From the NCBI GenBank assembly GCA_963726365.1, contig CAVSCI010000007.1, positions 1 through 64,000 on the forward strand: a stretch of DNA of 64,000 nucleotides, given 5' to 3'. A program made the position numbers and the translations under genes. Positions 33,699 through 41,259 of this stretch are shown piece after piece. This DNA is from JAABQG01 sp963726365 (GTDB lineage: Bacteria; Pseudomonadota; Gammaproteobacteria; Burkholderiales; Burkholderiaceae_C). Positions within the stretch are counted from its first letter, which is position 1. Each line of letters starts with the position of its first letter. The notes under the pieces are model-generated. The model saw only the letters and a list, made by a program, of their open reading frames with translations, made no database searches and was not told the DNA's origin.

Positions 33699-35452
33699 TT
33701 GTGGTCTCCTGAATAGTCACGCACGCCAGGAGGCGACTTGGTGATCACCACATCGAGGTACTCGATCCGCGCCGTGTCCTGCCCCTGGTAGTAGGCCATG
33801 CTATGGCGCAGGAAATTCTGGTCGTCCCGCTCGACATAATCCAGCCGCTGATGCGCACCGCGCGACTCCTTGCGGGCCAGCGCCCCGACGGTCAGGGCCG
33901 AAGCGCAATCGAGCATGGAGCCCAGTTCCAGCACCTGGAACAGATCGGTGTTGAACACGTTGCTCCGGTCGTGCAGGATCACCTTGTTGTAGCGCTGGCG
34001 CAACTCGACGATCTTATTCACCGCCTCCTGCAGCCCTTCTTCGGTGCGGTACAAGCCACAGTTTTTCTCCATCGTGTCCATCATCTCCTTGCGCAGGCCC
34101 GACATCGATTCGGTGCCGTCGGCACGCGAGAAGAGTTCACGGATACGCGCCTGGGACGCCTCGGCCTGGGCCTTGAGCGCGGCCTTGTTGGCGGGTCCGA
34201 CCGTCTTGATGTGCTCAATGGCCGACATGGCCGCTGCCTTGCCAAACACCAGCAACTCGGTCAGCGAGTTGGAGCCCAGCCGGTTGGCGCCGTTCAGGCT
34301 CACACAGGCGCATTCGCCGGCGGCAAAAAGGCCCGGCAGCTCGGTGGCGGCCTTGGTGTTGGTGGAGATGCCGCCCATCATGTAATGCACCACCGGGCGA
34401 ATCGGCACCGGGTCCTTGACGATGTCCACGCCCAGATAGGCAATGGCCAGTTCGCGCACCAGGGGCAGCCGCTCGTCGATGTATTTTTCGCCGAGGTGGC
34501 GCATGTCCAGCAGCACGCACTCGCCCCACGGGGTGGTGACGGTATTGCCCTTTTGCACTTCGTGCCAGTAGGCCTGGCTGACGCGGTCGCGCGGCCCCAG
34601 CTCCATCGTCTTGAGCTGCGGCTTGCCCAGCGGCGTCTCGGGGCCCATGCCGTAGTCCTGCAGGTAGCGCCGGCCATTCTTGTTCAGCATCACGCCACCT
34701 TCGCCGCGGCAGGCCTCGGTCAGCAGGCTGCCGGTGTTGGGCAGGCCGGTGGGGTGGTACTGCACGAACTCCATATCCTTCAGCGGCACGCCGGCCCGGT
34801 AGGCCAGCGACATGCCGTCGCCGGTCTTGATCGCGCCATTGGTCGTGAACGGGAACATGCGTCCGGCACCGCCGCCGCAGATGATCACCGACTTGGCATT
34901 GAACTGCTTGATCATGCCGCTGCGCATTTCCATGGCGGTCAGACCCTGGCAACGACCTTCATCGACCAGCAGGTCGAGCGCGAAATATTCGTCGTAGCGG
35001 GTGATGGACGGGAATTGCAGGGTGGTCTGGAACAGCGTGTGCAGGATGTGAAAGCCCGACTTGTCGGCGGCGAACCAGGTGCGCTGCTTTTTCATGCCCC
35101 CAAAGGGCCGCACCGCAACCGAACCGTCTTCCTCGCGGTTCCAGGGACAGCCCCAGTGCTCGAGCTGCAGCAGTTCCTTGGGCGCTTCATTGACGAAATA
35201 CTCGACGCAGTCCTGGTCCGACAACCAGTCGCCGCCGCCCACGGTGTCGTCGAAGTGCAAGGCCAGACTGTCATCCTTCTTGATGACACCCGCGGCCCCC
35301 CCTTCGGCCGCGCAGGTGTGGCTGCGCATGGGGTAGACCTTGGAGATCAGCGCAATGCGCAAGGATGGGTCTGCCTCGGCAAGCGCAATGGCAGTCCGGA
35401 GCCCGGCCCCGCCAGCACCAACGATGGCAACGTCTGTTTCTACGATTTCCAT
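33695..35452 (-). CDS. frdA: Fumarate reductase flavoprotein subunit
   Basis: The 585-residue catalytic subunit reduces fumarate to succinate. The FAD dinucleotide fold is VAIVGAGGAGLRTAIAL (residues 8-24). His45 in RSHTCAAEGG should carry the covalent FAD, and the dicarboxylate site HPTGLPNTGSLLTEACRGEGG is intact. C-terminal NGANRLGSNSLTEL is typical of the FrdA branch rather than mitochondrial-type SdhA. AAGGGAA lies just before the ATG. It is the first gene of frdABCD-rquA and follows the CbcL-like cytochrome gene on the same strand with a 93-base gap. No FNR box is seen in that gap, so control may come from further upstream. Confidence 0.95.
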   Translation of the reverse strand: MEIVETDVAIVGAGGAGLRTAIALAEADPSLRIALISKVYPMRSHTCAAEGGAAGVIKKDDSLALHFDDTVGGGDWLSDQDCVEYFVNEAPKELLQLEHWGCPWNREEDGSVAVRPFGGMKKQRTWFAADKSGFHILHTLFQTTLQFPSITRYDEYFALDLLVDEGRCQGLTAMEMRSGMIKQFNAKSVIICGGGAGRMFPFTTNGAIKTGDGMSLAYRAGVPLKDMEFVQYHPTGLPNTGSLLTEACRGEGGVMLNKNGRRYLQDYGMGPETPLGKPQLKTMELGPRDRVSQAYWHEVQKGNTVTTPWGECVLLDMRHLGEKYIDERLPLVRELAIAYLGVDIVKDPVPIRPVVHYMMGGISTNTKAATELPGLFAAGECACVSLNGANRLGSNSLTELLVFGKAAAMSAIEHIKTVGPANKAALKAQAEASQARIRELFSRADGTESMSGLRKEMMDTMEKNCGLYRTEEGLQEAVNKIVELRQRYNKVILHDRSNVFNTDLFQVLELGSMLDCASALTVGALARKESRGAHQRLDYVERDDQNFLRHSMAYYQGQDTARIEYLDVVITKSPPGVRDYSGDHK

Positions 35453-35545
35453 GTTTCCCTTTCGATCACCGAAGTGATGGCTCTAGATATCCGATTCCCA
35501 AAGAGGCATTTGAACGCAAAGCCGCTCCATATCACCTGACCAGCA

Positions 35546-37585
35546 TCAACCTCCGGTGAAGAAGCCGATCCCGACCAGGGTCAGCAGGGTCAGGCCAACC
35601 ACGATCAGGGTGAAGCCCAGAATCTTCGAGGCTGCCAGTTTGCCCGCCGACGGGGCATCGACCAGGTATTTCTCGAGTTCGCCGCTGTCCACCAGGCGCT
35701 GGTACTCCACCGCATGGTCATGCTTGAAGTCTTCCAGCGAGAAGGTACCGGTAAACATCACCACTTCCAGCGGGAACTTGTCCGGACGGAAGTGGTTGTT
35801 GAAGAAGTGCACCGTGAACAGGAAAACCACCGCGAGGAAGGCCTCTTCTGCGTGGAAGATGGCGGCCACGTTGAACACCCAGCCCGGCAGGAAGGCGCCG
35901 AACACATTGGGCAACCACATGATCAGGCCGCTGACACCGATGATGGTCACCCCCCAGAACGGCGCCCAGTAGTCGAACTTTTCCCAGTAGGTCCAGCGGT
36001 CGAACTTGGGACGTGGGCCCTTGCCGAAGAACCACTTGAACATGGCGAGCATGTCCTTGCCGTCCTGCAAGTTCGGGACCATCGAGTTCGGGCCGAAGAA
36101 CTTGAAGTTCTTCCAGTCGCGGCCGATCAGGAATGCCAGATAGAACAGATGCCAGAAGAACACGCCGGCAAAGATGACTGCGCTCACGCGGTGGATGGTT
36201 CCGGCGATGTGCGGCCCGCCCAGCGCGGTCATGAGCGTCGAGGCCCAGGGCGCGTCAGGGTAGAACAACGGAATCCCGGTCAGCGTCAGGACCATCAGGC
36301 TCAGCGCAAAGGTCAGGTGGGCAATGCGCCAGATCGGGCTGAAGCGCCGGACATGCTTGCCTTTGTATTTCACCAGTGTTGGATCGGGCTTGATGTGCGG
36401 CTGCCCCTTGTTGACCTTGCGCTCCTGGTATTCCCGATAGAACCAGAGCAGGGTGTGCAACCAGAAGAAGCCAAAAGTTCCAACCAGTAACTGCACCATG
36501 ATCTGCCATGCAATCCAGATCTGCGGGTAGCGCGCAAAGTCATGAACGTGCCCGTGCGGCTCGAAGCTGGCGTAGCCGGCAGGGGCTTCTGCGATGCCTT
36601 TCTTGCCGTTGTGGCATTCGCGGCAGGTCTTCATGCGATTTTCCGGCGCGACCTTCGATTTGGGATCGTTCACCTTCAGGATTTCGTGGCTGCCATGGCA
36701 GTTGTAGCACTTGGCCGTATAGGCGTAGCCCAGGGTATTGATCTGTCCGTGGTAGGTCGCCTTGTAGGACTTGTAGTTGGCCTCGTGGCAACTGCCGCAC
36801 TGGCCGGTCACCGAGAGCTTGAACGGATCGGCCGAGGAGTTGCTGACCGAGTGGGCGCTGTGGCAATCAGAACAGACCGCAGCCTTTGCATTTTTCTTGT
36901 CCAGGACTTCCTTGCCATGCACCGAACCTGCGTAGGCTTCCAGTTGGTCCGAATGGCAATTCTCACCGCAGGCCTTGGAAATGCCCAGGCGGAATTCGGC
37001 GTATTGCGGAGTACCTTTGGCCGGCACATTGAAGTTGTGCGTGTCGTGGCAGTTGTCACACGAGGCATTGGGCTTGGTCTTGTCGTCCGTGTTGGGCCGT
37101 GCATGGAAGGACTTCTTGTAGGCCTCGATGTTTTCGGCGACCAGCCCGAGGCGTGGCTTGCTCTTGGCGGTTCCATCCTTCTGGGCCTGCTCCCACAAGC
37201 TCTGGTGGCAGCTTGCGCAATCCACCTTCTTCAGCTTCTGCGCGGTGTCTTTCGCGTGCAGATTGCCCTTCTCGGCGTTGTCCGTGATGTCGGTGTGGCA
37301 GGCGACGCATTGCATCCTGGCATGCACGCTCTGTCCAAACTTGTCCGGGGCCACGCTGTGCAGTGCCCGGGGTTTTCCTTCCGCCCCGGGAACCTCCAGC
37401 TTGCCTTTCTTGCCGTCATGGCAGGTGAGGCAGGTGGCGTTGTCCAGTGCCTGGGCCGTTGCTGCCGGTGCCGCAACCGGCGCGTCGGCCGTTTGAGCGA
37501 ACCCTGGAAGGCTCAGGCAGACACCAAGCAGCCATGCGAGACCCAGAAGGCGGCCCCGGCGAAGCGAGAAGGGTTGTGGATGCAT
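35546..37585 (-). CDS. Nine-heme cytochrome c fused to a membrane cytochrome b domain (CbcL-like)
   Basis: This 679-residue protein starts with a signal/anchor (residues ~10-31). A periplasmic cytochrome c domain has heme sites at about 52, 93, 123, 176, 206, 238, 263, 293 and 321. Eight are CxxCH; the fifth is CGENCH, a CX3CH variant. From residue ~355 a membrane cytochrome b of the HydC/FdnI type follows, with His pairs in segments IAHLTFAL, GTIHRVSA, FFWHLFYL and FTVHFFNNH. A last membrane helix lies at 653-675. The c9-b architecture is that of Geobacter CbcL, which oxidises quinol and sends electrons towards extracellular acceptors at low potential. Here it lies between a monoheme cytochrome c and frdABCD-rquA. 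Confidence 0.88.
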   Translation of the reverse strand: MHPQPFSLRRGRLLGLAWLLGVCLSLPGFAQTADAPVAAPAATAQALDNATCLTCHDGKKGKLEVPGAEGKPRALHSVAPDKFGQSVHARMQCVACHTDITDNAEKGNLHAKDTAQKLKKVDCASCHQSLWEQAQKDGTAKSKPRLGLVAENIEAYKKSFHARPNTDDKTKPNASCDNCHDTHNFNVPAKGTPQYAEFRLGISKACGENCHSDQLEAYAGSVHGKEVLDKKNAKAAVCSDCHSAHSVSNSSADPFKLSVTGQCGSCHEANYKSYKATYHGQINTLGYAYTAKCYNCHGSHEILKVNDPKSKVAPENRMKTCRECHNGKKGIAEAPAGYASFEPHGHVHDFARYPQIWIAWQIMVQLLVGTFGFFWLHTLLWFYREYQERKVNKGQPHIKPDPTLVKYKGKHVRRFSPIWRIAHLTFALSLMVLTLTGIPLFYPDAPWASTLMTALGGPHIAGTIHRVSAVIFAGVFFWHLFYLAFLIGRDWKNFKFFGPNSMVPNLQDGKDMLAMFKWFFGKGPRPKFDRWTYWEKFDYWAPFWGVTIIGVSGLIMWLPNVFGAFLPGWVFNVAAIFHAEEAFLAVVFLFTVHFFNNHFRPDKFPLEVVMFTGTFSLEDFKHDHAVEYQRLVDSGELEKYLVDAPSAGKLAASKILGFTLIVVGLTLLTLVGIGFFTGG

Positions 37586-37598
37586 GGTCGGATTTTCC

Positions 37599-37634
37599 AA
37601 AAAAAACAAGGTGCGACAGTTCATATCGCACCTT
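37599..37634 (-). terminator. Intrinsic terminator or attenuator before the CbcL-like gene
   Basis: On the minus strand a perfect 9-bp stem (AAGGTGCGA/TCGCACCTT) with a nine-base loop is followed by G and eight T residues. It ends 13 bases before the CbcL-like start codon and about 110 bases after the cytochrome c stop. It could end the cytochrome c transcript or regulate read-through. Confidence 0.85.
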
Positions 37635-37741
37635 GAATCAAACAGCAGGCATGAGAGAAAAATTCAGCTATCAGGCATTGACGCTAGGTTTGCGCAGGGG
37701 ATCGATCCGACCGCCCCACGACTTTGCCACTTGACGCGGCG

Positions 37742-38086
37742 TTATTGGGCCAGAATCCAGTCCGCCAGATTCTTCAGCGCCGCCGGGTCCTTCGTATCAA
37801 TGACCTTGTGCTCCTCTTCCGTGCCGTCTTCGAGCTTGACCTTGGAGCCCGTCGTCATGTTCTTGATGGCCTTCTCCTGACCATCCGGCTTGCCCTTGTA
37901 CTTGGCTGCGACCTTTTTCCAGGAAGGCCCCTTTTTGGTCTTGTCGACGGAATGGCACTTGGTGCAATCGTTCTTCTTCAGCAGGGCCTGCGCGGCGTCA
38001 GCGTCCACGGCGGCATGGGCCGGACTGAAACTGGCCAAGGCCAACACCATGGATGCGCCGAGGAGGGAGAGGGAAGACTTCATCAT
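37742..38086 (-). CDS. Small periplasmic monoheme cytochrome c
   Basis: The 114-residue precursor has a signal peptide ending at AHA-AVDA (about residue 25) and one heme site, CTKCH, near residue 40. The distal ligand is uncertain: there is no MPxN motif, only Met in NMTTG and His in EEEHKVI. The mature protein is lysine-rich, suiting docking on acidic partners. AGGAG precedes the ATG at 38086 by seven bases. A perfect FNR box and a TATACT -10 lie upstream. Adjacent to the CbcL-like gene, it is a plausible periplasmic electron carrier for that protein. Confidence 0.9.
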   Translation of the reverse strand: MMKSSLSLLGASMVLALASFSPAHAAVDADAAQALLKKNDCTKCHSVDKTKKGPSWKKVAAKYKGKPDGQEKAIKNMTTGSKVKLEDGTEEEHKVIDTKDPAALKNLADWILAQ

Positions 38087-38142
38087 TTGCAGGCTCCTGA
38101 ATTGAAGGGACGAGTTGGGTATGAGCGATTGGACACGGCCCA

Positions 38143-38148
38143 AGTATA
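38143..38148 (-). promoter_or_regulatory. Candidate -10 for cytochrome c
   Basis: TATACT on the minus strand, 57 bases before the start codon and about 56 bases from the centre of the FNR box, a spacing close to class I activation. Confidence 0.45.
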
Positions 38149-38194
38149 CGGGTCAAGAAGCGGCTAACCGGTTTCCACCCATTTTGCTGCGCGC

Positions 38195-38208
38195 TTGATC
38201 TAAATCAA
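38195..38208 (-). promoter_or_regulatory. Perfect FNR box upstream of the cytochrome c gene
   Basis: TTGAT-CTAA-ATCAA fits the FNR/ANR consensus at every fixed position. It lies 108 bases upstream of the start of the first gene of the cytochrome c-CbcL-like-frdABCD-rquA block. Confidence 0.75.
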
Positions 38209-38373
38209 TGGAATCGATGGGGACAAGTCATCGCGGTCATCCCATTTCATCGCGGAACACAGGCGAGGCTTGGTCGCCCTAGCGACCCTCATTTCGACGG
38301 ATGCACGCCAATTTCCCGAGAATTCGGGGACTGGAACGCCGGAGGTCCAGCGAACTTCACCCCTTCGCCCAAG

Positions 38374-38964
38374 CTATTTCAAGTCACCCGCCAGCGAAGC
38401 CAGCGTCTCAGCCGCGATCTGGGTGTGCGCCGGGTAGTTGGTGTGGTCGCAACCGAGCTTGACGGCGGCGCCGGCCTTGACGGCGGCGCACATGGACGGC
38501 GTCAACTCGAAGCGCACGAAGTGCACGGCAGAGGTCTTCTCGTCGTTCTCGCGGTCCAGGTCTTCGTCGGCAATGGCGTAGACGCGCGGGTAACCCTCGA
38601 CTTCGACAAACATCCGGTCTTCCACGCCAATCAGACGGGCGAGCTCGCGTTTGCGCTCGTTGACATCGGTGTATTCGAGCAGCATCGTCGCCTTCCAGTT
38701 GCTGCCGTCCGGCACCAGCGGGGCATAGGCCTCGATCTCCTGCACGATGCCTTCTTCCTCGAAGATTTTCTCGACACGCAACATTTCCTGGATCTGGTAG
38801 CGCATCGTCAGTTCGCTCTCGAACTGCAGGTTGATGTGCTCGCCCAGCTGCACCGAGCGCAGCTTGCGGTGCGCGATGATTTCGGGCTTGTGCGCCTTGC
38901 GCCATTTGCTGTAAGCCTCCAGCGTCATGAGGCTTTCGCGGGTAATTTTTCCGGTGCTCTGCAT
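38374..38964 (-). CDS. DUF3501-family protein
   Basis: The 196-residue cytoplasmic protein belongs to DUF3501, whose function is unknown. It contains the conserved-looking ITRESLMTLEAYSKWRK opening and RKLRSVQLGEHINLQFESE. Family genes regularly follow a rubrerythrin gene and a GlcF/HdrD-like Fe-S oxidoreductase gene, exactly as here, so it probably works with them. There is no signal peptide or metal motif; isolated Cys residues are at the C-terminal half. The ATG at 38964 is chosen; an upstream TTG would add nine residues. The Fe-S gene ends 39 bases before its start. Confidence 0.85.
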   Translation of the reverse strand: MQSTGKITRESLMTLEAYSKWRKAHKPEIIAHRKLRSVQLGEHINLQFESELTMRYQIQEMLRVEKIFEEEGIVQEIEAYAPLVPDGSNWKATMLLEYTDVNERKRELARLIGVEDRMFVEVEGYPRVYAIADEDLDRENDEKTSAVHFVRFELTPSMCAAVKAGAAVKLGCDHTNYPAHTQIAAETLASLAGDLK

Positions 38965-39003
38965 CGTCTTGTCTCGATCAGTTGAGGACAACGCTGTTTC
39001 GTT

Positions 39004-40353
39004 TCAGCTTAGTCCGTAGGCCTTGCGCACCAGCGTCAGAGGGTGGTTCAACTCGGGCGCGCCCAGGCCGTTGACTTCGAAGCCCTGGGCAATGTGGTGG
39101 CCGCCAAGCGGGCAGTCCGAGCTGATGTAGTCTGGCTTGGCGCCGTCCTTCATGGTCGCCATCGCCTTGAAGACGGGCTTGCCGATCTTCATGGCCTGCT
39201 GGTGGTAGGCCTTCTTGACGCCAAAGGTGCCCGCGTGGCCGGAACAGCGCTCGATGGTGTTGATCGTCGTGGCCGGAATCATCTTGAGCATCTCCTCGGT
39301 CTTCTTGCCGATGTTCTGCACGCGGCCGTGGCAGGGGATCTGGTAGCTCACGTTGCCCAGCGGCACGGGGAACTCTGTCTTGAGCAGTCCGTCGCGCTTG
39401 CGTTGCATCAGGTACTCGAACGGGTCCCACATGTGCTCCTTCACCAGCTGCACATCAGCCTCATCCGGATACATCAGCGGAATCTCCTGCTTGAACATCA
39501 GTGCACAGCTGGGCACGGCGGCCAGGATGGCGTAGCCATCTCTGGCGTATCTGGCCAGCACCGGGATGTTGGCTTCCTTGGACGCGTTGACAGCGTCCAG
39601 ATCGCCCAGTTCCAGTTTGGGCATGCCGCAGCATTTCTCCTTTTCCACGATGACGTAAGGCACGTCGTTGTGATCGAGGATCTTGAGCAGGTCCAGGCCA
39701 ATGCCGGGTTCGTTGTAATTGATAAAGCAGGTGGCGAAAATGGCGACCTTGCCGGGGGTCTTGGCGCCGTCGTTCACCACCGTGGCCTTGGCCTTCGGCG
39801 TGCCGGAGCGGAATTTCCTGGTGGCCAGCGAGGGCAGCCACGCGTCCTTGTCCACGCCGGCCACGCTTTCCATCACGCTGCGCATGGCCTTGGTCTTGTT
39901 CACCGCGTTGGCGACCTGCACCACGATGGGGATGCCGGCAAACTGGCCGTGCACGTCGGTGGAGGCGAGGAATTGCTCGGCAGCGCCAACCTCACCCTTC
40001 TTGAACTTGATGGCCTTGGCGCGCAGCATGGTGTGCGGGAAGTCCAGGTTCCATTCGTGCGGCGGGGTGTACGGGCACTTGGTCATGTAGCAGAGGTCGC
40101 ACATGTAGCACTGGTCCACCACCTTCCAGTAGTCTTGCCGGGCAACGCCATCGACCTCCATGGTCTTGCTTTCATCGACCAGATCAAACAGCGCGGGAAA
40201 CGAGCCGCACAGACTGACACAGCGCCTGCAGCCGTGGCAGATGTCGAAGATGCGCTCCAGTTCATCGAAGCACTTTGCCTCGCTGTAGAAATCAGGGTTT
40301 TTCCAGTCCAGCGGGTGGCGCGTGGGGGCTTCCAGATTGCCTTCGGTGGCCAT
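39004..40353 (-). CDS. GlcF/HdrD-like iron-sulfur oxidoreductase
   Basis: The 449-residue protein has two [4Fe-4S] ferredoxin sites, CHGCRRCVSLCGSFP and CYMCDLCYMTKCPYTPP. Two CCG-type domains follow, seen in CFINYNEPG...KCCGMPK and CHGRVQNIG...CSGHAGTFG. Such proteins pass electrons between flavoproteins and quinones or thiol/disulfide partners. It is between rubrerythrin and DUF3501 on the same strand, so it may feed electrons to rubrerythrin for peroxide removal; that role is inferred. The ATG at 40353 has AGGAG upstream and matches the family start. Confidence 0.88.
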   Translation of the reverse strand: MATEGNLEAPTRHPLDWKNPDFYSEAKCFDELERIFDICHGCRRCVSLCGSFPALFDLVDESKTMEVDGVARQDYWKVVDQCYMCDLCYMTKCPYTPPHEWNLDFPHTMLRAKAIKFKKGEVGAAEQFLASTDVHGQFAGIPIVVQVANAVNKTKAMRSVMESVAGVDKDAWLPSLATRKFRSGTPKAKATVVNDGAKTPGKVAIFATCFINYNEPGIGLDLLKILDHNDVPYVIVEKEKCCGMPKLELGDLDAVNASKEANIPVLARYARDGYAILAAVPSCALMFKQEIPLMYPDEADVQLVKEHMWDPFEYLMQRKRDGLLKTEFPVPLGNVSYQIPCHGRVQNIGKKTEEMLKMIPATTINTIERCSGHAGTFGVKKAYHQQAMKIGKPVFKAMATMKDGAKPDYISSDCPLGGHHIAQGFEVNGLGAPELNHPLTLVRKAYGLS

Positions 40354-40430
40354 GGCGGGCGCTCCTGTCAAGAAAGTGGATGTTCTGCATTGGACGCCGT
40401 TGGCGACGCCCAACAAACAGCACCCGCTGG

Positions 40431-40853
40431 TCAGTCCACGAGTTCGTTCAGTGCCTTCTGATAGCGGTTCGCGTGCGAGCGCTCGGCCTTGGCCAGAGTC
40501 TCGAACCAGTCGGCAACTTCGTCAAAACCTTCCTCGCGGGCGGTCTTGGCCATGCCGGGGTACATGTCGGTGTACTCGTGCGTCTCGCCGGCCACGGCCG
40601 AGGCAAGGTTGGCGCGGGTCGGGCCGATCGGCATGCCGGTGGCCGGGTCGCCCGACTGCTCCAGGAACTCCAGGTGGCCGTGGGCGTGGCCAGTTTCGCC
40701 TTCAGCGGTGGAGCGGAACAGCGCCGCCACGTCGTTCTGGCCCTCCACGTCGGCCTTGTTTGCGAAATACAGGTAACGGCGGTTGGCCTGGGATTCGCCG
40801 GCGAAGGCGTCTTTCAGGCACTGCTCCGTGCGCGAGCCTTTGAGTGCTGCCAT
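40431..40853 (-). CDS. Rubrerythrin (short form)
   Basis: The 140-residue ferritin-like protein carries diiron ligands in DAFAGESQANRRY, EGETGHAHGHLEF, AGETHEYTDMYP and AKAERSHANRY. The C-terminal rubredoxin domain of classical rubrerythrin is missing, as in the short forms, so an external electron donor is needed. It reduces hydrogen peroxide in the cytoplasm. AAGGAGATATCC precedes the ATG at 40853. A Fur-like box lies about 150 bases upstream. It heads a three-gene unit with the Fe-S oxidoreductase and DUF3501 genes. Confidence 0.92.
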   Translation of the reverse strand: MAALKGSRTEQCLKDAFAGESQANRRYLYFANKADVEGQNDVAALFRSTAEGETGHAHGHLEFLEQSGDPATGMPIGPTRANLASAVAGETHEYTDMYPGMAKTAREEGFDEVADWFETLAKAERSHANRYQKALNELVD

Positions 40854-40999
40854 GGATATCTCCTTGAGTGGGTTGAACAAATGAGTCAATTTGGCCCTGA
40901 CCAGATGCCAGAGCTTGAACAGGTTAGCGCCAACGGGGCAGCACGTCCAATGAGCTTCGTCAATGTCCTGCATTGAACTTGCCTATTGAGGCCACATTA

Positions 41000-41014
41000 T
41001 TGATAACAATTCTC
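41000..41014 (-). promoter_or_regulatory. Fur-like box upstream of rubrerythrin
   Basis: On the minus strand TGAGAATTGTTATCA matches the 7-1-7 Fur core TGATAATnATTATCA with two mismatches. It lies in the 406-base gap between rubrerythrin and the monooxygenase gene, about 150 bases before the rubrerythrin start. The remaining gap has AT-rich patches near 41175-41235 that probably hold the monooxygenase promoter. Confidence 0.6.
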
Positions 41015-41259
41015 AAATCGGCGCCCAATGACCGGGTGGCAGATGGCGCCGGAACACTCGCATCGGACGCAGCCACCTTGTGAAGCCGTCATGTCATGTT
41101 GAACCCATTGGCAAAACTGCCGCAAAATGGCCCCCTGAGGGTTCAGCGCCGGCCGTCTGACGCATCGAAATCGATACTATTTTTATAGCGCATAGAGTCC
41201 ATTATGCGCGGGATAAATGCCATTTTTGTTCATAAATTCAGTCTGGAGCACACATCGCC

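Noticed and set aside
33803..35539. A 578-codon open frame antisense to frdA
   Set aside because: It mirrors the GC-rich codon positions of frdA, has a His/Gln/Gly-biased composition and no family match, so it is a shadow of the real gene.
35453..35545. Search for an FNR box directly before frdA
   Set aside because: Only an ATCAC-TTCG-GTGAT hairpin and a lone TTGAT half-site are present; neither has FNR layout.
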